From Methylobacterium longum (GTDB taxonomy: Bacteria > Pseudomonadota > Alphaproteobacteria > Rhizobiales > Beijerinckiaceae), in contig NZ_BPQS01000045.1 of assembly GCF_022179385.1 (NCBI RefSeq), forward strand, positions 1-39,191: DNA of 39,191 nt. Reading direction: 5' to 3'. The number at the start of each line of letters is the position of its first letter. The first letter of the stretch is position 1. Of this stretch, positions 7,453-15,702 are shown piece by piece. The translations under genes and the position numbers were made by a program. The notes beneath the pieces are model-generated. The model ran no database searches. It was not told the DNA's origin and saw only the letters and a list, made by a program, of their open reading frames with translations.

Positions 7453-8988
7453 TCAGCCGGCGTTCTTGCTCAGCGACACCGCCACGAAGCGCGTCTGACC
7501 CTTGCCGCTCTTGACCCGCATCAGCACGGCCTTGCGCCCGCTCGATTCGGCGGCTCGGATCTGCGTCGCGACATCTCCCGGCCGGGACACGCTCTGCCCG
7601 CCGACGTCGAGGATCACGTCGCCCGCCTCGATGCCCTTGGCGGCGGCCGGCCCGTCGGGGTCGACCTGAACCACGGCAACGCCCTGGTCCGACAGTCCGA
7701 CCTCGGAGGCCGGCGCGAGCTGCAGGCCGAGCCGTGGCTGGCCGTTACCCGAGGCGTCGTCGTCGCGGCTCGCCACCTTGGTGCCGTCCGTGGGCATCGC
7801 GCCCAGCGTCACCGTGGCGGTATCGGCCTTGCCGCCGCGCAGGTAGCTCAGCTCGACCTTGGCGCCGGGCTTCATGCCGGCGATCTTGCGCGAGAGTTCC
7901 CGGGCGCTGTCCACCGTGTCGCCATTGACCTTCTCGATCACGTCGCCGGCCTTCAGGCCGGCCTTGGCCGCCGGGGTTCCGTTCTCGGCATGGTCGACCA
8001 GGGCACCCTTGGCCTTGTCGAGGCCGAGGCCCTCGGCGATGTCCTGCGTCACCGGCTGGATCTGGACGCCCAGGTAGCCGCGGGCCACCTTGCCGTCGGT
8101 GCGGAGCTGCTCGACCACCGCCTGAACGGTCTCGGCGGGAATCGCGAAGGCCAAGCCGACGCTGCCGCCCGACGGGGACGCGATGGCGGTGTTCACGCCG
8201 ACCACCTCGCCGTTGACGTTGAAGGTCGGGCCTCCCGAGTTGCCCTTGTTGATCGGAGCGTCGATCTGCAGGAAGTCGTCGTAGGGGCCGGCGCCGATGT
8301 CGCGACCGCGGGCCGAGACGATGCCGGCGGTCACCGTGCCGCCGAGGCCGAACGGGTTGCCGATCGCCACCACCCAGTCGCCGACCTGCGGCGCGGCCTT
8401 GCCGAACTGCACGTAGGGGAAGTTCGAGCCCTCGTTGATCTTCAGCAGGGCGACGTCAGTCTTCGAATCCTTGCCGATCACCTTCGCGTCGAGGGTGCGG
8501 CCGTCGTCGAGCGTCACCTGCACGGTCTTGGCGTGATCGACCACGTGGTTGTTGGTCACCACGTAGCCGTCGGCCGAGATGATGAAGCCGGAGCCGACCG
8601 CGCCGCGCGGGCCCTGACGCTGGGGCTGCATCCCGTTGGGACCGTTCTGGCCGAAGCGGCGGAAGAATTCGCGCAGCTGCGGCGGCACATTCTGGAGGTT
8701 GCGGCCCTGGCTCGGTCCGTCCTCGTCGTCGCCGTTGCTGCTCGCCGAATCGTCGAGCTTCACCTTCACCGAGACGACGCCCGGCTTCACCTTGTTGACG
8801 ATGCCGGCGAACGAGCCCGGCGGATGCTCGGGAGCCTCGATGGGGGTCTTGGGCAGGGCCTGGGCGTAGGCCGGGGTGGCGGCCGGCAGGTAGCCGCTGC
8901 CGAGGGCACCGCCGGCGATCAGCGCGGCGGCGGCCACGGAAGCGAGGGCGCGGCGCGAGGTGCGGACTGAGGGACGGGTCTCGGTCAT
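7453..8988 (-). CDS. degP: DegP/Do-family periplasmic serine endoprotease
   Basis: A 511-residue HtrA-type protease that degrades or refolds damaged envelope proteins in the periplasm. A signal peptide with a twin-Arg-like start (TSRRALASVAAAALIAGG) ends around AYA-QA near residue 42. The trypsin-like domain has His in NNHVVDH (about residue 148), Asp in KTDVALLKI (about 178) and Ser in GNSGGP (about 251). Two PDZ domains follow: one begins at RGYLGVQIQPV, the second at PRLGLQLAP. An acidic, Gly/Gln-rich loop (about 80-125) with a FFRRFG segment is typical of alphaproteobacterial members. The gene stands alone, with its own terminator and a 335-base upstream spacer. Confidence 0.95.
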   Translation of the reverse strand: MTETRPSVRTSRRALASVAAAALIAGGALGSGYLPAATPAYAQALPKTPIEAPEHPPGSFAGIVNKVKPGVVSVKVKLDDSASSNGDDEDGPSQGRNLQNVPPQLREFFRRFGQNGPNGMQPQRQGPRGAVGSGFIISADGYVVTNNHVVDHAKTVQVTLDDGRTLDAKVIGKDSKTDVALLKINEGSNFPYVQFGKAAPQVGDWVVAIGNPFGLGGTVTAGIVSARGRDIGAGPYDDFLQIDAPINKGNSGGPTFNVNGEVVGVNTAIASPSGGSVGLAFAIPAETVQAVVEQLRTDGKVARGYLGVQIQPVTQDIAEGLGLDKAKGALVDHAENGTPAAKAGLKAGDVIEKVNGDTVDSARELSRKIAGMKPGAKVELSYLRGGKADTATVTLGAMPTDGTKVASRDDDASGNGQPRLGLQLAPASEVGLSDQGVAVVQVDPDGPAAAKGIEAGDVILDVGGQSVSRPGDVATQIRAAESSGRKAVLMRVKSGKGQTRFVAVSLSKNAG

Positions 8989-9323
8989 GGGGGTCTGAAA
9001 CCTCTCGGGACTGATCTGGACGATGCCGGCTCACGCGGCGGTCGATGGGATCTGTCTAGGGGATGGCCCCTGACCCCGGCGTGGCGGTCACATTACGGAT
9101 CGGACAGGTGGCCGGCCGGAGGCCCTGGCCGACTCACCGCGCGCGGCCTCCGGAGTGGGTTTGAGCCGCATCCAAGATCGGCCGCTCGGTGTGGAAACCT
9201 TCGTAGCCCGTGCCGCCCGTCACATGCGCTGGGGCGGAGCCACGTCAGAATCTGGCGTGATCCGCCGGCCTATCGTCAGCAGCGGACCGGCACGATGTGG
9301 CGGTGGCCGATGCGGCGGGCGCC
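8989..9323. other. Intergenic region between divergent genes
   Basis: 335 bases between the start of the minus-strand protease gene and the start of the plus-strand small secreted protein gene, so promoters for both should lie here. I see no convincing -35/-10 pair, sigma-E-like element or small gene. A short open frame at 9155-9514 has no ribosome site and overlaps the secreted-protein gene out of frame. Confidence 0.5.
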
Positions 9324-9857
9324 ATGACGCGGATCCTGTTCGCGACGGCCATGCTCCTGGGATCGACCGTGGGGATCGTGGCGGCCGGGATCGATTCCGA
9401 TTACCGCAGCTACTTCGACGCGAAGCCTTCCGTGACCGAGGGGGCGAAACCGAAGGGCTCGCAGAACAAGTCCCTCTCCGTCCGCGAGATCGACAGGCGC
9501 CGCCTGGACGATGATCTCGCCATCCGGACGGTCAAGCCCCTGAAGCCCGGATACCGCAACCAGACCGGGATCGACGTGCCGCCCGATTATTCCTCGCCTC
9601 CGCGTGAGCGCGGGTACGACGGCTTCGGAAGTTCGGCCAGGTCCGGCTCGTACGGCAGTGCGAACGCACCCAATCCCTTCACCGGGAGCCTCGGCACGCG
9701 CCGGTCGCGCCCGGCTGCGGGAGCCAGCCAGCTCTTCCGTCGATACCGGCAGGTCGACACCCGCAAAGCCCGTCCCCTGGCCATGGAGCGCGTGCTCCGC
9801 ATTGACGTGCGAGACCCCGGCGGACTCGAAGCCGGAAGCCCGCTCGACCGATCCTGA
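9324..9857 (+). CDS. Small secreted protein of unknown function
   Basis: 177 residues from the ATG at 9324; upstream in-frame codons would add nine residues that spoil the signal peptide. Residues 1-22 form a clear signal sequence (MTRILFATAMLLGSTVGIVA). The mature part is rich in Arg, Ser, Gly and Pro, has no Cys and no later membrane segment, and contains a segment with many charged residues (SVREIDRRRLDDDLAIRTVK) followed by a low-complexity GSSARSGSYGS region. I do not recognise a family. It is probably periplasmic. It is transcribed away from the protease gene and converges on valS. Confidence 0.6.
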   Translation: MTRILFATAMLLGSTVGIVAAGIDSDYRSYFDAKPSVTEGAKPKGSQNKSLSVREIDRRRLDDDLAIRTVKPLKPGYRNQTGIDVPPDYSSPPRERGYDGFGSSARSGSYGSANAPNPFTGSLGTRRSRPAAGASQLFRRYRQVDTRKARPLAMERVLRIDVRDPGGLEAGSPLDRS

Positions 9858-9994
9858 TCGGACGATACGATCGCGCATCGACGCACCCCCGCATCGCGAC
9901 GCGCCGGGCAATCGGAGATGACCCGGCCGCGAAAGGGGGGATACCCGATCGCCCGGCGACGTTCGGATCGCACCTTCCGGCGGCTGCGCAGCAC

Positions 9995-10027
9995 CTCAGG
10001 ACGGGACCAAGAATTGGAGGTCCTGAG
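9995..10027 (-). terminator. Possible hairpin downstream of valS
   Basis: CTCAGGAC (9995-10002) is the reverse complement of GTCCTGAG (10020-10027), giving an 8-bp stem with a 17-base loop 12 bases past the valS stop. There is no T-run on either strand, so this is a weak terminator candidate at best. Confidence 0.3.
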
Positions 10028-10039
10028 CCGATCCCGCGC

Positions 10040-12757
10040 TCAGGTGCCGCTCAGCCGGGCCAGGGCCTCCTCGAGTTTCGCGAGGCGCACCGTCTCGCTC
10101 TCGCGCCGCTCGCGGTTCTCCTCGATGATCTCCTCCGGCGCGCGGGCGACGAAGTCGGCGTTGCCGAGCTTGGCGTCGATCTTCTTGATCTCGCCCTGTG
10201 CCTTGCCCTGCTCCTTCTTCAGACGCGCGACCTCTGCGGCGAGATCGACCACGCCTTCCAGCGGCAGGGCGGCGACGCTGCCGCGCACCAGCAGCTGAAC
10301 CGAGTTCTTCGGCGGCGTCTCCGCGAAGTCGATCTCCGACAGCCGGGCCAGGCGCAGAAGCGTGTCCCGCCAAGCCTCGACCCGCGCCCGGACATCGGGG
10401 CTTGCCCCGACCAGCACCAGCGGGATCTGCGCGGCGGCGGGGACGTTCGTCTCCGACCGCGCCGAGCGGACTTGGCTGACCAGCTCGACCACGAACCCGA
10501 CCTCGGCCTCGGCGGCGGCATCGGCGAGGCCCGCCAGATCCGGCCAAGCGGCGAGGGTCAGGAGGCCGCGCTCCGCCAGCCCCGCCCCCTTGATCGCCCA
10601 CAGCTCCTCGGTGAGGAAGGGCATGAACGGGTGCAGCAGCTTGGCGACCTGGTCGATCAGGAACGCCACGGTCGCCTGCGTTTCCGTCCTGATGGCGGGC
10701 TCGACACCCTCACCTTGGAGCACGGGCTTGGCGAGCTCGAGATACCAGTCGCAGAAGATGTTCCAGACGAAGCGGTAGGCGGCGCCCGCCGCGTCGTTGA
10801 AGCGGAAGGCCTCCAGCGCGGCGGTCACCTCGTCGACCGCCCGGGCGGCCTCGGTCAGCGCCCAGCCATTGATCGCCCCGGTGACCGAACGCGGGTCGAA
10901 GGCGGGGTCGAGGCGGCAACCGTTGAGTTCCGCGAATCGGGCGGCGTTCCAGAGCTTGGTCGCGAAGTTGCGGTAGCTCTGGACCCGGTCGGCGGACAGC
11001 TTGATGTCGCGGCCCTGGACGGCAAGCGCGCAGAGGGTGAAGCGCAGGGCGTCGGCGCCGACCTGATCGATCAGCTCCAGCGGATCGACGACGTTGCCCT
11101 TCGACTTCGACATCTTGGCACCCGACGCGTCCCGCACCAGGGTGTGCAGGTAGACCGTGTCGAAGGGCGCCTGGTCGGTGAGGTGCAGGCCCATCATCAT
11201 CATCCGGGCGACCCAGAAGAACAGGATGTCCTTGCCGGTCACCAGGGTACTGGTCGGGTAGAACCGGGTGAGTTCCGGGGTCGAATCCGGCCAGCCGAGG
11301 GTCGAGAACGGCCAGAGGGCCGAGGAGAACCACGTATCGAGGACATCCTCGTCGCGGGTCAGAGGCACCGGCCGGCCATGCTTCGCCTCTGCCGCGGCAG
11401 AGGCCGCAGCCTCACTCTCGGCGACGAAGATGCCGCCCTCGGCGTCGTACCAGACCGGGATCTGGTGGCCCCACCAGAGCTGGCGCGAGATGCACCACGG
11501 CTCGATGTTGGTGAGCCACTGGAAGAAGATCTTCTGGTAGTTCTCGGGGACGAACTTGGTCTGTCCGTCGCGCACCGCCTGGAGGGCGCGCTCCGCCAGG
11601 GGCTTGACGTTCACGTACCACTGGTCGGTCAGGTACGGCTCGATGACCACGCCCGAACGGTCACCGTGCGGGACCGCGTGGGTGTTCGGCTCGGTCGCGC
11701 GCAGGCGCCCGCGCGCCTCCATCAGCGCGACGACCTCCTTGCGGGCCTGCGCCCGGTCGAGGCCGTGGAGCGCCAGGGCCTCGGGCTCCGGGGACGTTCC
11801 GTCGAGGAAGTCGGCGTTGCCCTCGAGCAGCATCCGGCCCTCGGGATCGAGGACGTTGATCAGGCCGAGCCCCTGCCGGCGGCCGACGTCGAAATCGTTG
11901 AAGTCGTGCGCCGGCGTGATCTTGACCGCGCCGGTGCCCTTCTCGGGGTCCGAGTATGCGTCGGCCACGATCGGGATCAACCGGCCGACCAGCGGCAGGC
12001 GCACCCTCTTGCCGACGAGCGCCGTGTAGCGCTCGTCCTCGGGATGGACCGCCACGCCGGTATCGCCCAGCATCGTCTCGGGGCGGGTGGTCGCCACCGT
12101 GATGATCTCGCCGGTCTCGGCGCCTTCCGCGTCCACCACCGGGTAGTCGAAGTGCCAGAGATGGCCCCTCGTCTCGATCTGCTGAACCTCCAGATCCGAG
12201 ATCGCGGTCTGGAACTTCGGATCCCAGTTCACCAGCCGCTTGTCGCGGTAGATCAGGCCCTGCCGGTGCAGATCGACGAAGGTCTTGAGGACGGCGCGGC
12301 TCAGGCCCTCGTCCATGGTGAAGCGCTCGCGGGACCAGTCGCAGGAGGCGCCCAGCCGCTTCAGCTGGTTGACGATCGCGCCGCCCGATTCGGCCTTCCA
12401 AGCCCAGACCTTCTCGACGAAGGCCGCGCGGCCGATCTCGCGGCGGCCGGGCTCCTGGCGCTCCATCATCCGCCGCTCGACCACCATCTGGGTGGCGATG
12501 CCGGCATGGTCGGTCCCGGGCTGCCAGAGCACATCCTTGCCGCGCATGCGCTCGAAGCGGCAGAGGATGTCCTGCAGGGTGTTGTTGAGGGCGTGGCCCA
12601 TATGCAGCGAGCCCGTCACGTTCGGTGGCGGGATCACGATGCAGTACGGCGGAGCTCCGGCGCGCTCGGGCTGGCCGGCGCGGAAGGCGTCCGCCTCGGC
12701 CCAGGCGGCGGAGATCCGCGCCTCGACGGAGGCGGGTTCGAAGGTCTTGTCCATCAT
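10040..12757 (-). CDS. valS: Valyl-tRNA synthetase
   Basis: A class I aminoacyl-tRNA synthetase of 905 residues that charges tRNA-Val and edits mischarged threonine. The HIGH signature appears as HMGH at residues 52-55 in PPPNVTGSLHMGHALNN. The KMSKS signature appears in GAKMSKSKGNVVDP near residue 547. The CP1 editing region lies between them, and the C-terminus has the ValS-specific coiled-coil arm (AAEVARLKKEQGKAQGEIKK). Two adjacent ATG codons at 12757 and 12754 are possible starts; a TTG at 12784 is open but less likely. The gene follows popZ on the same strand with a gap of about 110 bases, an arrangement also found in other alphaproteobacteria. Confidence 0.97.
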   Translation of the reverse strand: MMDKTFEPASVEARISAAWAEADAFRAGQPERAGAPPYCIVIPPPNVTGSLHMGHALNNTLQDILCRFERMRGKDVLWQPGTDHAGIATQMVVERRMMERQEPGRREIGRAAFVEKVWAWKAESGGAIVNQLKRLGASCDWSRERFTMDEGLSRAVLKTFVDLHRQGLIYRDKRLVNWDPKFQTAISDLEVQQIETRGHLWHFDYPVVDAEGAETGEIITVATTRPETMLGDTGVAVHPEDERYTALVGKRVRLPLVGRLIPIVADAYSDPEKGTGAVKITPAHDFNDFDVGRRQGLGLINVLDPEGRMLLEGNADFLDGTSPEPEALALHGLDRAQARKEVVALMEARGRLRATEPNTHAVPHGDRSGVVIEPYLTDQWYVNVKPLAERALQAVRDGQTKFVPENYQKIFFQWLTNIEPWCISRQLWWGHQIPVWYDAEGGIFVAESEAAASAAAEAKHGRPVPLTRDEDVLDTWFSSALWPFSTLGWPDSTPELTRFYPTSTLVTGKDILFFWVARMMMMGLHLTDQAPFDTVYLHTLVRDASGAKMSKSKGNVVDPLELIDQVGADALRFTLCALAVQGRDIKLSADRVQSYRNFATKLWNAARFAELNGCRLDPAFDPRSVTGAINGWALTEAARAVDEVTAALEAFRFNDAAGAAYRFVWNIFCDWYLELAKPVLQGEGVEPAIRTETQATVAFLIDQVAKLLHPFMPFLTEELWAIKGAGLAERGLLTLAAWPDLAGLADAAAEAEVGFVVELVSQVRSARSETNVPAAAQIPLVLVGASPDVRARVEAWRDTLLRLARLSEIDFAETPPKNSVQLLVRGSVAALPLEGVVDLAAEVARLKKEQGKAQGEIKKIDAKLGNADFVARAPEEIIEENRERRESETVRLAKLEEALARLSGT

Positions 12758-12870
12758 CGCGGATACGGGCCGGCGCTTGTCCAAACGGGGTTGGCCCCGC
12801 TTTCGACCGTCGCGCCGCTCCCGTCAACACGCGGACGGCGACCCGCGGCCGCCGTATCCAGCCCGCCGGC

Positions 12871-13464
12871 TCAGCGGCCGCGCGAGACCCGCTCGATCTC
12901 GGCGCGCACGAGGCGCTCGACCACGGCCGGCAGGTTGTCGTCGAGCCAGGATTTCAGCATCGGCCGGAGCATCTCCTTGACGAGATCCTCCAGCGTGCGG
13001 GCATTCTGCGTCAGCACCGTGTGGGCCAGCAGGTTGAACGCACCGCTGACGCTGGCGTCGGTAGCCGGAGAGACGAGGGCGTCCGGCTCGGGCTGTGGGG
13101 CCTGAAAGAGCGGCTGCGGCGGCGGGCTCGGCGGCGCCGGCGGTTCCGGGATCGGCTCGGGCTCAGGCTCAGGCTCCCGCGCCACGGGAATGGGATCGTC
13201 GAAGTCGATCGCGTCGAAATCGAGCACGGCCGGCTCGGGCTCAGGCGCTACGACGCGGGGCCGCATCACCGGCTCGGCGACCTCGGCGAGATCGAGGACA
13301 TCCTCGGGTTCGGGCGCGACCGTTTCAGCCGGCTTCGTGGCCTGATCGTCGGCGATGATCCGCCGGATCGAGGCGAGGATCTCCTCCATCGAAGGCTCGT
13401 GCGCCTTGTCGGCAGCCTTATCCTGGAACTTCGAATCCGGGATCTTGGGGCTTGCTGCACTCAT
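12871..13464 (-). CDS. popZ: PopZ, polar organising protein (DUF2497)
   Basis: A 197-residue acidic scaffold protein. It has the PopZ layout: an N-terminal helix EPSMEEILASIRRIIADD at about residues 23-40, a Pro/Glu-rich disordered linker to about residue 135 with repeated PEPEPE segments, and a C-terminal oligomerisation region (TLEDLVKEMLRPMLKSWLDD, then AVVERLVRAEIERV). PopZ forms polymeric microdomains at the cell pole and anchors ParB-parS and other client proteins through the N-terminal helix. Start ATG 13464 is preferred over a GTG twelve bases upstream. It is flanked by tolC and valS, an order I recall from Caulobacter and other alphaproteobacteria. Confidence 0.9.
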   Translation of the reverse strand: MSAASPKIPDSKFQDKAADKAHEPSMEEILASIRRIIADDQATKPAETVAPEPEDVLDLAEVAEPVMRPRVVAPEPEPAVLDFDAIDFDDPIPVAREPEPEPEPIPEPPAPPSPPPQPLFQAPQPEPDALVSPATDASVSGAFNLLAHTVLTQNARTLEDLVKEMLRPMLKSWLDDNLPAVVERLVRAEIERVSRGR

Positions 13465-13586
13465 CGGCAGGCGCACTCGGACGTGGGAGACTGGAATGCG
13501 ACCCGAACGGGTCGCTGTTCAATCAGTATTCCATGCCGTTTCGTTGCGGCAAGCGCGCCCGCACCACACTCCCCGTGGAAAAGACC

Positions 13587-15233
13587 TCAGCGCCCGTCCG
13601 GCGTGCGCAGGCCGAACCACAGGTCCTTGACCTGATCGTAGTGCACCTTGGCGCTGTAGTACTCGACCGGCAGGGCCGTGAAGCGCGCCGTCAGCTGACC
13701 AATGGCCTGCACGACACCGTAGGAATAGATCACCCGGTCCCGCTGGGCGACGATCAGGTTCACGCGCGAGGTGAGGAGTTCCTGCTGCGCGTTGAGCACG
13801 TCGAGGGTGGTGCGCTGGCCGACGCGCGCTTCCTCGCGCACGCCGTTGAGCGCGACCTCGTTGGCCTGGACCTGAGCCTGGGCGGCGATGACCTGCGCCT
13901 TGGCGGCCTCGAGCCGGCCCCAGAAATCCACGACCTGCGCGCGGACCTGATCGCGGACCTGATCGACCTGGATGCGGGTCTGGCCGACCGTCTCCTTGGC
14001 CTGCCGGATCTGCGCGTAGGTCTGACCGCCCTCGTAGATCGGGATGTTGAGCCGGCCGCCGACGAAACCGATGAAGAAGCTCGAGTTCGGGCCGTTCTGG
14101 TCATAGAGCTGACTGAGGGAGCCCTGCAGGCTCACGCTCGGGGCCAGCTGGCCCTCGAGCACCTTCACCTGCGCTTCGGCGGCATCCACGGCGTGGATGG
14201 CCGACACGATCTGCGGATGCTCGCGCAACCCGACGGCGATGGCCGCGTCGAGGCTCGCCGGTACGAACCGATCCAGCGGCCGGCCCGGCGCCAGCTGACG
14301 CGGCTCGACGCCGATGTTCTGGCGGTAGACGCCGATGCTGGTGCGCAGGGCGGACTCGGCGACGCTGACCTGCGAACGTGCGCCGGCGAGGCGCGCCTCG
14401 GCCTGGGCGACGTCCGTGCGCGTGACCTCGCCGACGTTGAAGCGGTCGCGCGTCTGCCGGAGCTGCTCTTCGAGCACCTCGACGTTGTTGCGGTTCAGCT
14501 CCAGCGTCGCCGTGTTGCTGAGCACGTTCATGTACGCCTGAACGGCGTTGTAGAGGACCGTGAGCTCCGTGTAGCGGAGCGTCTCGCGCTGGCTATAGAC
14601 GGTCGATTCGGCGCGTCGGGTCAGGTTGTCGGTCTGAAAGCCGTTGAAGAGCGTCTGCGAGACCGTCAGGCTGGCGCTGCTCGGAAGGTAGGTCGTCCGG
14701 ATCGTCCGGCTCGACGTGATGGTCTGGGAGGCAATCTCCGGGGACGCCCCCCCGACCGAGCCCGCACCGCCGACCGCGGTCTGGCCGGCACCGCCCGTGG
14801 CGAACGAGCCGTTCGTTCCGAGGCCGGTCGTGCCTGCCGCGGTGCCGATCCCTGTCGACGTTCCGAGGCTCGCCCCCGCCCCGGCCGTTCCCCCGCCCAG
14901 AGCGGCGCCGGTGCCGGACGTCGTCCCGCCCGCGGCGGTGGATCCGGCAACGTTCGTCACCGCGCTCGCGGACCGGGTCTGGAGGTACTGGACGCCGATC
15001 GCGGCGCCCACGTTGACCTGGGGGCGATACCCGGATTGGGCGATGGCGACGTTCTCGTCGATGGCGCGCACGCCGGCGCGGCTCGCGTTGAGCGACGGAT
15101 TGCCTTGGTAGGCCTTCGCGAGCGCGCTCTCCAAGGTCTCGGCCGCGGACGGAGTCGCCGCCAAGATCGCGAGCGCGGAAACCATCCCGACTCGGCGGAA
15201 CCTCAGGCAACTCGCTTGTGGACGCAGTGTCAC
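13587..15233 (-). CDS. tolC: TolC-family outer membrane efflux/secretion channel with Gly-rich insert
   Basis: A 548-residue outer membrane factor for type I secretion and efflux, longer than the usual 430-480 residues. The signal peptide (RFRRVGMVSALAILAATPSAAE) is followed by the typical ETLESALAKAYQGNPSL start, two structural repeats of long helices, and conserved segments such as VGEVTRTDVAQAEARLAGA and VGQRTTLDVLNAQQELL. The extra length is a Gly/Thr/Ala/Ser-rich insert at about residues 90-165, at the first beta-strand pair, so it probably faces the cell exterior. The start is uncertain: GTG 15233 keeps the basic n-region of the signal peptide, ATG 15185 would remove it, and TTG 15290 would lengthen it. 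Confidence 0.93.
   Translation of the reverse strand: MTLRPQASCLRFRRVGMVSALAILAATPSAAETLESALAKAYQGNPSLNASRAGVRAIDENVAIAQSGYRPQVNVGAAIGVQYLQTRSASAVTNVAGSTAAGGTTSGTGAALGGGTAGAGASLGTSTGIGTAAGTTGLGTNGSFATGGAGQTAVGGAGSVGGASPEIASQTITSSRTIRTTYLPSSASLTVSQTLFNGFQTDNLTRRAESTVYSQRETLRYTELTVLYNAVQAYMNVLSNTATLELNRNNVEVLEEQLRQTRDRFNVGEVTRTDVAQAEARLAGARSQVSVAESALRTSIGVYRQNIGVEPRQLAPGRPLDRFVPASLDAAIAVGLREHPQIVSAIHAVDAAEAQVKVLEGQLAPSVSLQGSLSQLYDQNGPNSSFFIGFVGGRLNIPIYEGGQTYAQIRQAKETVGQTRIQVDQVRDQVRAQVVDFWGRLEAAKAQVIAAQAQVQANEVALNGVREEARVGQRTTLDVLNAQQELLTSRVNLIVAQRDRVIYSYGVVQAIGQLTARFTALPVEYYSAKVHYDQVKDLWFGLRTPDGR
14739..14966 (-). other. Low-complexity Gly/Thr/Ala/Ser insert inside tolC
   Basis: About 76 codons encode an irregular run of Gly, Thr, Ala and Ser (segments such as GTGAALGGGTAGAGASLGTS) with no exact tandem repeat. 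It interrupts the first strand-turn-strand segment of the TolC barrel, where family members normally have a short loop. Confidence 0.75.
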
Positions 15234-15702
15234 GATGAACAAGCCCTTGCGGTCTCTTTGGAGCCGGATCTCCGAAACGAAAACGGCCAAGGTGCGGCGT
15301 TCCGTTGGTATCCGATCAAGCCCGCCCCACCGTCACGCTTAGCTCAAATTTGGCCCTTTGACTCGGTCGCAGCCGTCCGCGACGTCGGAATGTGCAGGGT
15401 TGGGGCAATAAGGTGACACATCCCTATAGCCCACCCTATTGCCCGCGGCGGGTCTGCAATCAGCCCTGCCTGGGTGCGGGGCTGGCGGCATTCTCCGACG
15501 CTGAAACTGAATTTGCGGTCGCGATTTGCCGCGAGGGCGGTTGTGGCGGCGGCGGGGCGCTTCGGCGCATCGCAAGGGGGGCTCCGGAGCGCCCGGCTCG
15601 AACGCGGGCGGCGGATGGCTGGCTCACGACGACCGCGGGCCTTCCCGGGCGTGGCGGGGATCATCGCCCCCGGCTCTCCCGCGACGGGATCGGGATGGGC
15701 GT
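15234..15702. other. Gene-free spacer between tolC and the exopolysaccharide locus
   Basis: 469 bases upstream of tolC and downstream of a minus-strand glycosyltransferase gene. Open frames here are short, overlap one another and have Arg/Gly/Ala-rich composition typical of chance frames in GC-rich DNA. The tolC promoter should lie in roughly 15240-15450, but no clear hexamers stand out. Confidence 0.5.

Noticed and set aside
10472..13105. 877-codon plus-strand open frame opposite valS and popZ
   Set aside because: It is a shadow of valS in the complementary frame. It is very long only because GC-rich codons seldom make stops on the other strand; composition is Arg/Gly/Val/Asp-rich with no motif.
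13130..13260. Repeated GGCTCAGGCTCAGGCTC-like units as a possible repeat array
   Set aside because: They are codons for the Pro/Glu-rich linker of PopZ, which is a normal feature of that protein.
13452..15416. 654-codon plus-strand open frame opposite tolC
   Set aside because: Antisense shadow of tolC; no ribosome site and no recognisable domain.
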